Origin: Rhodospirillales bacterium
Lineage (GTDB): Bacteria > Pseudomonadota > Alphaproteobacteria > Rhodospirillales > JASLLV01
DNA length: 26,016 nt
NCBI GenBank assembly: GCA_030754475.1
Contig: JASMAE010000185.1
Location: 1-26,016 of the forward strand
Reading direction: 5' to 3'
Shown here: one piece after another, positions 7,393 to 14,591 of the stretch
Layout: every line of letters begins with the position of its first letter
How positions within the stretch are numbered: the first letter of the stretch is position 1
Program-made: the position numbers and the translations under genes
Notes under the pieces: model-generated
Databases searched by the model: none
What the model saw: the letters and a program-made list of their open reading frames with translations, nothing else
What the model was told of the DNA's origin: nothing

Positions 7393-8766
7393 TCAGTCCT
7401 CGCGTGCTTTCGCGGCCTGCGCGATGTCCTCTGCCTGCAGCCAGGCCGACGATCCGGTGGCGAGTTCCCTTTTCGCGCGTTCCGCTTGATACAAAGCCTC
7501 GCGCCCCTTCCCGTGGAGCAAGGCTTCTTCCGCAAGCGCCAGATAGCTCATCGCCGCCTGTCCGTCACGGCCGTAGGCGATCGCGAGTTGGCGCCACATG
7601 AATGGGTTGTCGGGGCTCTCCGACAGCGCCGCCCGCAGGTTACCGATGGCTGGTTTCAGCAGCTCGGGCGAGGCCGATTCGAGCTGCGCGCGGGCGAGCC
7701 CGAGGCGGAGCAGGTTGGACCCGGGGAAAAGGCCCACGGCTGTCCGGTAAGGCTCGAGCGCTTCTTTGACGTGGCCGTTCTCGAACAGGATCTGGCCCTT
7801 GAGTTCGTGGAAGAAGGGGTCCGCCGGGCTCTCGGCGATCAGGCCGTCGACGAGCGCGAGCGCCTGGTCGAGATCGGGCTCGCGGTAATACGCGATCGCG
7901 CGCGCGTAGCGGGCAGGGATGCTCGCATCCGAGGCCGCGTATTCGCGGAGCGTCTGCGACGGCGGGTTCATGAACGCGCGCAGCTTGGCCCGCACACGCC
8001 CGTGAAGGGCGACGAACCCGATCTTCGGGGGCTTGTCGGTGTGGGGCGAACGCCGGACGTGCTCGCGCACGACGTCCATGCGCTGCTCGGTCAGCGGGTG
8101 GGTGCGCACGTACACATCCTGGTTCCTTGCGGACAGCAGCTCTTGCCCGCTCAGGATATCGAGAAAGTCCAGCATTCCGCCCGCCGACTGGCCGGTGGCG
8201 TCGAGAAGGCGCAGGGCTGCCTGGTCGGCCGCCGACTCCTGGGTTCGGCTGTACTGGAGGAAGGACCGGAGGCCCATAGACTGACCGCCGAGCGCGATTG
8301 CGGCGCCCACGTCACCCCGGCCGGTCCCGATCGCCGCCGCAGTTCCGAGCAAGGCCGAGATCATGGAGCGCTTGGCCGTGTCGCGCATCATCTCGCTCGT
8401 GCGGACGAGATGCCCGCCGGCGAGATGGCCGGTCTCGTGGGCGATGACGCCAATCAACTGGTCGGGGTCTTCGACGGTCGCGAGAAGGCCGGTGGTGACG
8501 AACAAGTTCTGGCCGCCGGCGACGAAGGCGTTGAGCATGCGGTTGTTGACAATGTAGATTTCGACCGCCGAAGGCTCCACACCCGCCGCCAGAAAAAGCG
8601 GCTCAGAAAACGTCTTGATGATACCTTCAATTTCGGCGTCGCGGATGTACGTCATCTTTTGCGCCGCCGCACCGGCCGGCCCGAGGATGAGGACGGCAAG
8701 GAACACTGCGAGACCAAGCGGCGAGGACATGCGTTTCAACAGGTTTCTCAATCCGGGCGCACGCAT
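7393..8766 (-). CDS. BepA-like M48 metalloprotease with TPR repeats
   Basis: The 457-residue protein has a signal peptide (cleavage near GAAAQK), an M48 peptidase domain and a C-terminal TPR region (about residues 260-450). The zinc motif is HETGH (H110, E111, H114), and the third ligand is probably E177 in TQESAADQAALRLL. FVAGGQNLFVTTGLL upstream is typical of the family. Periplasmic BepA (YfgC) degrades stalled outer-membrane proteins and assists LptD assembly, and this protein has the same architecture and length class. I call it BepA-like because the TPR helices are divergent. The start at 8766 is uncertain; an internal ATG at 8730 (MSSPLGLA) keeps the signal peptide and is equally good. 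It leads the operon with the DUF3047 lipoprotein and the DsbA-like protein, fitting envelope quality control. Confidence 0.9.
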   Translation of the reverse strand: MRAPGLRNLLKRMSSPLGLAVFLAVLILGPAGAAAQKMTYIRDAEIEGIIKTFSEPLFLAAGVEPSAVEIYIVNNRMLNAFVAGGQNLFVTTGLLATVEDPDQLIGVIAHETGHLAGGHLVRTSEMMRDTAKRSMISALLGTAAAIGTGRGDVGAAIALGGQSMGLRSFLQYSRTQESAADQAALRLLDATGQSAGGMLDFLDILSGQELLSARNQDVYVRTHPLTEQRMDVVREHVRRSPHTDKPPKIGFVALHGRVRAKLRAFMNPPSQTLREYAASDASIPARYARAIAYYREPDLDQALALVDGLIAESPADPFFHELKGQILFENGHVKEALEPYRTAVGLFPGSNLLRLGLARAQLESASPELLKPAIGNLRAALSESPDNPFMWRQLAIAYGRDGQAAMSYLALAEEALLHGKGREALYQAERAKRELATGSSAWLQAEDIAQAAKARED

Positions 8767-10423
8767 TGAAGGTAGTGTTCGCCCGAACGGCCGTCAATTC
8801 GCGCTCGCGCTCGTGGCGCTTGCGCTTGCGCTTGTCGGTTGCGCCGGCGAAGACGACGCAACGACGCAGACGTTTCCTATCGTCGAGGGGTTTCTGGGCG
8901 GCGTTGTCGCCGACGAGCCGCGCGCCGCTCTCGTTGGCCGCGACGTTCTCGCGTCCGGGGGGAACGCCGCCGACGCCGCGACGGCGGTCTATTTTTCTCT
9001 GTCGGTGACACTGCCTTCGTCGGCGAGCCTGGGCGGCGGCGGCGTGTGCGTGGTCCACGACGCCATCACCGAAACCGTCGAAGCGCTGGAGTTTCTGCCC
9101 GGCGCCCCGAAAGGGGGTCCGTCAGGCGCATCCCGACCGACGGCGATTCCCGGGAACCCGCGCGGGTTCTTCGCTTTGCATTCCCGATACGGCTCGGTCC
9201 GCTGGTCGCAGATCCTGGCCGGGGCCGAAAACCTCGCTCGGTTCGGAACGCCGGTGTCACGCGCACTGGCGTTCGATTTGGCCAAGGTTGGCACTGCGCT
9301 GGCGGCGGACAGCGCCGCGCGGCGAGTCTTCACGCGCGAATCGAAGACCCGGCCCGGGAGCGTGCAGATGCTGGCGGAGGGAGACTTCATCACGCAATTT
9401 GAACTCGCGAACGTGCTTGCGCGACTCAGGGCGCTCGGGCCCGGAGACTTCTATGCCGGCCAGTTCACACGAACCATCGTAGCGGCGGTCGCCGACGCCG
9501 GCGGAAAGCTGGAGGTGGACGATCTGCGAGGCTACGTCCCCAAGTGGCGCCCTACGCTCGCCATCGAATTCGGAAATGACCTCGCCCATTTCTCGCCGCC
9601 GCCGGCCGCGGCAGGGGTGGTCGCGGCACAGGTTTCGACGATGCTGACGCGTGACGACGACTATGAGGACGCCACCGACGGCGAGCGCGCCCATCTGCTG
9701 GCGGAAGCCTTTCTCCGCGCTTTCGCGGACCGCGAAACTTGGCTCGACACGAACGCCGAGAGCGAGCCGGCCGCCGCATCGGCGCTCGTTTCCGAGGAAC
9801 GGATCGCGAGGCTGTGGCAGACCGTTCAGCGCGATCGGCATGTTCCCGCCAGCACCCTGCGACCCGCGCCCGTCCGACGGTTGGAAAACCCAGCTGCTAC
9901 GACCTTCGTCACCGTCGATCGGTACGGTTCCGCCGTCGCCTGCGCGCTCACCATGAACAACCTTTTCGGGACCGGGCGAATCGCGCCGGGAACCGGTATT
10001 CTTCTTGCCATGGCCCCCGACGACCGCGGCCGGGGGCCCGAATCGCTCGGTCCCATGATCGTGATGAACCGGCACAACGGATCGTTCCGTTTCGCCGCGG
10101 CCGCGTCGGGCGGGGCGGTCGCACCCACGGCGATGATGAACGTCGCGCTCGGCGCCCTTGTCGAGAACAGGTCGCTCGAGGATGCCATTGCCGCCAAGCG
10201 GCTTCATCACGGCGGCGATCCCGACCTCGTGTACTACGAGCCCGGTTTCGATCCCGAGCGGCTGAACGCCATGACGGCGCGGGGCCACCATATTGCCCCG
10301 ACGGAGACTTTGGGACGGGTCAACGCGGCGTATTGTCCCAATGGCCTGCCGCCGAACTCGGCCAGTTGTTCCTTCCGCGCCGATCCGCGCGGGGTGGGGC
10401 TCGCCGTCGGCGCCGATCAGTGA
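8729..10423 (+). CDS. Divergent gamma-glutamyltransferase-like lipoprotein
   Basis: About 564 residues from the ATG at 8729, close to the 580 of E. coli GGT. The N-terminus ends in a lipobox LVGC (C38), implying a lipoprotein. GGT hallmarks are VLASGGNAADAATAVYF, LGGGGVCVVHD, SRPTAIPGNPRG, LTMNNLFGTGRIAPGTGILL and a glycine pair in AAASGGAVAPTAM. Two key places differ. The segment aligned to E. coli DFREMAP, whose Arg binds the gamma-glutamyl carboxylate, reads EFLPGAP (L123). The nucleophile segment reads AATTFVTVD (T391, T392), one residue shorter than TTHYSVVD, so a gap-free alignment puts Ala390 at the nucleophile position. Autoprocessing and classic activity are therefore unsure. The start overlaps the divergent M48 gene and its ribosome site is poor. 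The aminotransferase gene follows after 37 bases and is probably cotranscribed. Confidence 0.86.
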   Translation: MRFNRFLNPGARIEGSVRPNGRQFALALVALALALVGCAGEDDATTQTFPIVEGFLGGVVADEPRAALVGRDVLASGGNAADAATAVYFSLSVTLPSSASLGGGGVCVVHDAITETVEALEFLPGAPKGGPSGASRPTAIPGNPRGFFALHSRYGSVRWSQILAGAENLARFGTPVSRALAFDLAKVGTALAADSAARRVFTRESKTRPGSVQMLAEGDFITQFELANVLARLRALGPGDFYAGQFTRTIVAAVADAGGKLEVDDLRGYVPKWRPTLAIEFGNDLAHFSPPPAAAGVVAAQVSTMLTRDDDYEDATDGERAHLLAEAFLRAFADRETWLDTNAESEPAAASALVSEERIARLWQTVQRDRHVPASTLRPAPVRRLENPAATTFVTVDRYGSAVACALTMNNLFGTGRIAPGTGILLAMAPDDRGRGPESLGPMIVMNRHNGSFRFAAAASGGAVAPTAMMNVALGALVENRSLEDAIAAKRLHHGGDPDLVYYEPGFDPERLNAMTARGHHIAPTETLGRVNAAYCPNGLPPNSASCSFRADPRGVGLAVGADQ

Positions 10424-10460
10424 GCGGGCTGGACGTGGCCTCGCCCACCCGGGAAACACC

Positions 10461-11609
10461 ATGGTCCTGAAAGTCGCCGATCGCGGGCGGATCTCGCCGT
10501 TCATGGTCATGGACGTCATGCGGTCCGCGAATGAGCAGGCGCAAAAGGGGATCCATGTCCTGCACCTCGAGGTGGGACAGCCTGGAACTGGCGCGCCCGC
10601 CGGCGTGTTGGAGGCGGCGAAGTCGGCGCTCGTGAGCGACCGATTGGGTTACACGGACGCTCTCGGCGTCACGGACCTCCGCGAAAGCATCTCTCGGCAT
10701 TACGCCGGGACCTACGGTGTCGACGTGGATCCGGACCGGATCGTTGCTACTACCGGTTCATCGGGCGCCTTCGTGCTTGCATTCCTGAGCGCATTTGACG
10801 CGGGCGACCGGGTTGCCCTCGCCTGTCCCGGATATCCGGCCTACCGCAATATCCTCGAAGCCTTGGGTGTTGAGGTCGTCGGCCTCGAGGTGGAGGCCGA
10901 TAGCAATTTTCAGCCGACCCCGGAAATCCTCGATCGCGCGGGTGGCGCGATCGACGGCCTAATCGTCGCCAGCCCTTCGAACCCGACGGGCACGATGGTC
11001 GGCCGTGACGAACTGGCAGCGTTGGTCCGCTATTGTGCGGATCGGGACATCCGGTTCGTGTCGGATGAGATTTACCACGGCATCACCTACGGTGTGCCCG
11101 CAGAGACGGCGCTCGCTTTCACCGCGGACGCCGTCGTCGTGAACAGCTTCTCAAAGTATTTCTCGATGACCGGGTGGCGACTGGGCTGGATGGTCGTCCC
11201 GCCCGATCTGACGCGACCCGTGGAGTGCCTCGCCCAGAACCTGTTCATATCGCCGCCGACGTTGTCTCAAATCGCCGCTGTCGCGGCGTTCGACTGCAAA
11301 GATGAACTCGAGGCACACGTAAGCCGTTACGGACGCAATCGCGCACTGCTGCTGGACGCGTTGCCCAAGGCGGGATTCTCCCGTCTCGCGTCCGCGGATG
11401 GTGCGTTCTACCTTTACGCCGATGTTGGCGATATGACCAACGACAGCCACGCGTTCTGTCGCCGGATGCTGGCCGAGACGGGCGTCGCGACGACGCCGGG
11501 CGCCGATTTCGACCCCGCACGCGGACACCGGTTCGTCCGGTTCTCGTTTTCAGGCGCCACCGACGAGGTTGCCGAAGCGGCCGCCCGCCTTCAAGATTGG
11601 TTGGCCTGA
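10461..11609 (+). CDS. PLP-dependent class I/II aminotransferase
   Basis: The 382-residue cytoplasmic enzyme belongs to fold-type I aminotransferases of the AspC/AlaT-like class. The PLP lysine is K232 in NSFSKYFSMTGWRLGW. Other landmarks are the phosphate-binding region TGSSGAFVLAF, the SPSNPTG loop, SDEIYHG (Asp contacting the pyridine nitrogen) and the C-terminal arginine in FVRFSFSG, which usually binds the substrate carboxylate. The frame extends upstream into the GGT-like gene, but ATG at 10461, preceded by GGGAAA, gives the family-like start MVLKVADRGRISPFMVM. Amino-donor specificity cannot be read; annotations in this clade often say aspartate or alanine aminotransferase without proof. 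It lies 37 bases after the GGT-like gene, and both may act on amino acids released from peptides, though that link is only contextual. Confidence 0.9.
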   Translation: MVLKVADRGRISPFMVMDVMRSANEQAQKGIHVLHLEVGQPGTGAPAGVLEAAKSALVSDRLGYTDALGVTDLRESISRHYAGTYGVDVDPDRIVATTGSSGAFVLAFLSAFDAGDRVALACPGYPAYRNILEALGVEVVGLEVEADSNFQPTPEILDRAGGAIDGLIVASPSNPTGTMVGRDELAALVRYCADRDIRFVSDEIYHGITYGVPAETALAFTADAVVVNSFSKYFSMTGWRLGWMVVPPDLTRPVECLAQNLFISPPTLSQIAAVAAFDCKDELEAHVSRYGRNRALLLDALPKAGFSRLASADGAFYLYADVGDMTNDSHAFCRRMLAETGVATTPGADFDPARGHRFVRFSFSGATDEVAEAAARLQDWLA

Positions 11610-11665
11610 CGGCGCGAGCATCTGAACTCAGCGAGCCGCGCGAAGCAACTTTCGGGAGTGCGAGC

Positions 11666-14110
11666 CTACTCCGTCAGTCGCCGCCACCAGCTCTTTTGGG
11701 TCCGGGACCCGGCCTCCGCGCGATCGGCCGCGCCGAGCGCGACCGGGATCGTCTTGGCGGATTCGGTCTGCTTCGGCGCGTTCGGTTCCGACGATGACGT
11801 AACGCCGGGGCCGGCGGTTTCGAAATCGGGCACGCCGGAAAGGGGCTGTTCGATGGTGGACGGCCGTCCTTCGTCCACCGGCGCGATGTCGGAGTCAGCT
11901 GTGGGGGCGGGCGGAAGCCCGGATTCCCCGTCGCGTCCGTCTTGGCCGAGAGAAGGCGGCGGCGAATCGGGCGCGCTCTCCGGCGCGGGCTCTTCAGGGG
12001 TCCGTTCGCGGGCCTTCGAGCGCCGGCCCGTCGGGCGTGAGCGGCGACGCGGGGTCTTGGGTTTCTCGCTCGCCTCGAGACCGTCCTCGTTCTCGGGCTG
12101 GGCCCGTGCGGTGGCCTCGTCGAGGGCAACGTCCGTGGCCGTCGTCTCGGCGGTGGTCTTAGCATCCCTTCGCGACTGACCGCCGCCGCCGCGCCTGCCG
12201 CGGCGGCGGCGTTTGGTGCGGGTCTCCGGCTCGGCGCCGTCCTCGGCGATGGTTTCGGCTTCGTTCACGGCCATGGGGGTCGCTGCTTCGCTTACCGACG
12301 ACTCATCGCCGGCCGTCGACGTATCGCCGTCGGCTTCGGCCGCCGTCTCGGCGTCGGCCACGCTCGCTTCTCCGTTGCCCCTATTGCGCCGCCGCGGTTT
12401 ACGGCGCCGGCGCCGTTTCGTGTCCTCGTCGCCGGCCGCTTCTTCCTCGGTCGCACGTTCGCCCGCGCCGTTCCCCGAGACCGTAGCGGTTCGCTTGATC
12501 GTGTAATCCGGCGGTTCCAGCGAATCGTCGGCGATGAATTGGGCCGACAGGCCGTAACGCGTCGACAGCGCGTCCAAGCTCGTGCGCTTGTGATTGAGGA
12601 TGTAGAACGCCACTTGCGGCGAGACGTGAACTGCGATCGCTTCGGCCTTTTTGGCGATGCCTTCCTCCTCGATGGCGCGAAGGACGTTCAACGTCGTCAA
12701 TTCGACCGAAGGCCGGACACCGGTTCCCGCGCAATAGGGGCACGTCTCGAAAGTGGTCTCGAGCAAGCTCGGGCGCAGTCGCTGACGAGACAACTCGAGA
12801 AGGCCGAACGGGCTGATCCGCCCCAACTGGATGCGGGCGCGATCTTGGTGCATGGCCTCCTTTAGCGCGCGCTCCACCTGGACCCGGTTGCGCGATCGCT
12901 CCATGTCGATGAAGTCGATGACGATGAGACCGGCGAGATCGCGGAGCCGCAACTGCCGGGCGATTTCGTCTCCTGCCTCCAGGTTCGTGCGCAGGGCGGT
13001 TTCCTCGATGTTGCGCTCGCGGGTGGCGCGACCCGAGTTCACGTCGATGGCGATCAGGGCCTCGGTGGGGCTGATGTGGATGTAGCCGCCCGAACGAAGC
13101 TTGACCTCGGGCGCGTGGGTGGCCTCGATCTGATCCTCGATCTGGTAGTGCCGGAACAAGGGCATTCCGTCGTTCGACCACGGCCGCACGCGTTTTGCGT
13201 GGCTCGGCGTCAAGAGCCTCATGAAGGTCTTGGCGTTACGGTAGGCTTCCTCGCCGTCGACGATGACCTCTTCGATATCGCGCGAATAAAGATCGCGGAT
13301 GGTGCGCTTGATGAGATTCGCTTCTTCGTGGACCAGGGTCGGCGCGATCGACTTGAGCGTCAGTTCGCGTACGGTATCCCATTGGCGCAAGAGGTAATCG
13401 TAGTCGCGCTTGATTTCGGTCTTGCTGCGTTCGGCGCCGGCCGTGCGCACGATCACCCCCAAGCCGGACGGAATGTCGAGGCCGGTCAGCACGGACTTGA
13501 GGCGCTTTCGGGCGGCGCTGTTGGTGATCCTCCGGGAAATGCCGCCGCCGCGGGCCGTGTTCGGCATCAGAACGCAATAGCGGCCGGCGAGGGACAAATA
13601 CGTGGTCAAGGCGGCACCCTTGTTGCCACGCTCCTCCTTGACCACCTGGACGAGCAGGATCTGGCGTGCCTTGACGACTTCCTGGATCCGATACGATCGC
13701 GGCGACGGGCGCGGGCGCCGCGTTTCGGCTTCTTCCGCCGTGTCGCCGCCGCCGACGGTTTCGAGTCCCTGCGCTGTGGTCGCGCCGTCTCCGTCCGCAC
13801 CGTCGTCGTCGACGCGTTCCGCCGCCGCCTGCTCGGCTACCAGCGCTTCGCGGTCGGCGACGGGGATCTGGTAATAGTCGGGGTGGATTTCGTTGAAAGC
13901 CAGAAAGCCATGGCGGTTTCCGCCGTAATCGACGAACGCCGCCTGCAGCGACGGCTCGACCCTCATCACTTTGGCAAGGTAGATGTTGCCTTTGAGCTGT
14001 CTTCGGGACGCAACCTCGACGTCAAATTGTTCCAGTCGGTTTCCGCTGACGACCGCCACCCGAATCTCTTCCGGGTGGGCGGCGTCGATGAGCAATAGTT
14101 TGGTGGGCAT
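11666..14110 (-). CDS. rne: Ribonuclease E
   Basis: The 814-residue endoribonuclease scaffolds the RNA degradosome and processes rRNA, tRNA and mRNA. It starts MPTKLLLIDA with an S1 RNA-binding domain (about 36-155) interrupted by an acidic insert (about 98-140), common in alphaproteobacterial RNase E. The catalytic domain has the two metal-binding aspartates D356 (AIDVNSG) and D399 (IVIDFIDM) and the zinc-link cysteines C457 and C460 (CPYCAGTG). After about residue 540 the protein is disordered, alternating arginine-rich blocks (KRRRRRKPRRRNRGNG; TKRRRRGRRGGGG) with acidic stretches, ending SWWRRLTE. That tail is the expected site for RNA and degradosome partners. The length and long tail favour RNase E over RNase G. 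The ATG at 14110 has GGAG about 11 bases upstream. The long leader suggests feedback control. Confidence 0.95.
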   Translation of the reverse strand: MPTKLLLIDAAHPEEIRVAVVSGNRLEQFDVEVASRRQLKGNIYLAKVMRVEPSLQAAFVDYGGNRHGFLAFNEIHPDYYQIPVADREALVAEQAAAERVDDDGADGDGATTAQGLETVGGGDTAEEAETRRPRPSPRSYRIQEVVKARQILLVQVVKEERGNKGAALTTYLSLAGRYCVLMPNTARGGGISRRITNSAARKRLKSVLTGLDIPSGLGVIVRTAGAERSKTEIKRDYDYLLRQWDTVRELTLKSIAPTLVHEEANLIKRTIRDLYSRDIEEVIVDGEEAYRNAKTFMRLLTPSHAKRVRPWSNDGMPLFRHYQIEDQIEATHAPEVKLRSGGYIHISPTEALIAIDVNSGRATRERNIEETALRTNLEAGDEIARQLRLRDLAGLIVIDFIDMERSRNRVQVERALKEAMHQDRARIQLGRISPFGLLELSRQRLRPSLLETTFETCPYCAGTGVRPSVELTTLNVLRAIEEEGIAKKAEAIAVHVSPQVAFYILNHKRTSLDALSTRYGLSAQFIADDSLEPPDYTIKRTATVSGNGAGERATEEEAAGDEDTKRRRRRKPRRRNRGNGEASVADAETAAEADGDTSTAGDESSVSEAATPMAVNEAETIAEDGAEPETRTKRRRRGRRGGGGQSRRDAKTTAETTATDVALDEATARAQPENEDGLEASEKPKTPRRRSRPTGRRSKARERTPEEPAPESAPDSPPPSLGQDGRDGESGLPPAPTADSDIAPVDEGRPSTIEQPLSGVPDFETAGPGVTSSSEPNAPKQTESAKTIPVALGAADRAEAGSRTQKSWWRRLTE

Positions 14111-14211
14111 GTATTTCGAATCTCCAATATCCCGATACCCGCCTCCGCATAGGCCGCGAGGCGCACCGGAAATGTTCTCGCGAGTGGCCGGCGGCGCGTG
14201 CGAACGATCCG

Positions 14212-14242
14212 CGGCTCGCCATCGCGGGTGCGGGGCGAGCCG
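14212..14242 (-). repeat. GC-rich 9-bp hairpin in the putative rne leader
   Basis: CGGCTCGCC (14212-14220) is the exact reverse complement of GGCGAGCCG (14234-14242), with a 13-base loop. In the rne transcript this would be a stable stem about 100-130 bases before the start codon. There is no T-run after it on either strand, so it does not look like an intrinsic terminator. Confidence 0.6.
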
Positions 14243-14296
14243 ACTTGATGCACGCTGCTCTATCCGGCATGGGAAGACCTCAAGTCCGATGAAGGC

Positions 14297-14336
14297 GTAA
14301 GGTCGGCACGTAATTCGCGTTTTTCGTCGACCTTAC
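14297..14336 (-). repeat. Second 9-bp hairpin in the putative rne leader
   Basis: GTAAGGTCG (14297-14305) pairs exactly with CGACCTTAC (14328-14336) around a 22-base loop that is A/T-richer than its surroundings. In rne mRNA the loop would read A-rich (GAAAAACGCGAATTA), a plausible single-stranded RNase E target. The function is inferred; only the repeat is observed. Confidence 0.55.
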
Positions 14337-14414
14337 CGTTGCCGCGACGGCGGAAGCTGCTACCCTCAGTTGCGGGTTGCTTCGCTTCCGACCGGACGCG
14401 GCCAATTCGCCGTT

Positions 14415-14443
14415 AACATAACGGTAGGATTTTTTCTCGACAA
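14415..14443 (-). promoter_or_regulatory. Candidate rne promoter overlapped by a palindrome
   Basis: Read on the minus strand, TTGTCG (14443-14438) and TATGTT (14420-14415) are spaced by 17 bases, each matching four of six sigma70 positions. Transcription would start near 14408 and give a leader of about 300 bases. The inverted repeat CCGTTA-ACA-TAACGG (14410-14424) covers the -10 box, and AGGATT/AATCCT (14426-14431, 14442-14447) flanks the spacer and -35. Either could be an operator. This is pattern-based. Confidence 0.4.
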
Positions 14444-14591
14444 TCCTCTTGTTTGCGACCCCTGGTTTCCGGGGCCGCACCGCTTCGCCGCCCGGGATAG
14501 CCGATTGCGCGCGGCCGCATGTAGATTGTGGCGGGCGCTCGAATAACGGTATATCTGGGCCCGGCGACGGAGTTGCACACTATATGGGGCG

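Larger units (their letters stand above)
14111..14591. other. Intergenic region between divergent rne and amiC
   Basis: No protein-coding gene fits these 481 bases. The part next to rne carries two 9-bp perfect inverted repeats (14212-14242 and 14297-14336). A candidate rne promoter with an overlapping palindrome lies at 14410-14443. The amiC side is less clear: TTGTGG (14526-14531) and TATATC (14550-14555) with an 18-base spacer form a weak promoter-like pair. AmiC itself has only GGGG two bases before its ATG, so its initiation site or a GTG start at 14601 is open. Confidence 0.6.

Noticed and set aside
8615..8728. N-terminal extension of the GGT-like gene upstream of 8729
   Set aside because: It would lie inside the divergent M48 signal-peptide region, is not hydrophobic in the right way, and would put the lipobox far from the N-terminus.
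7357..8769. A 470-codon plus-strand frame
   Set aside because: Antisense to the M48 protease with its HETGH motif and TPR region; no independent evidence.
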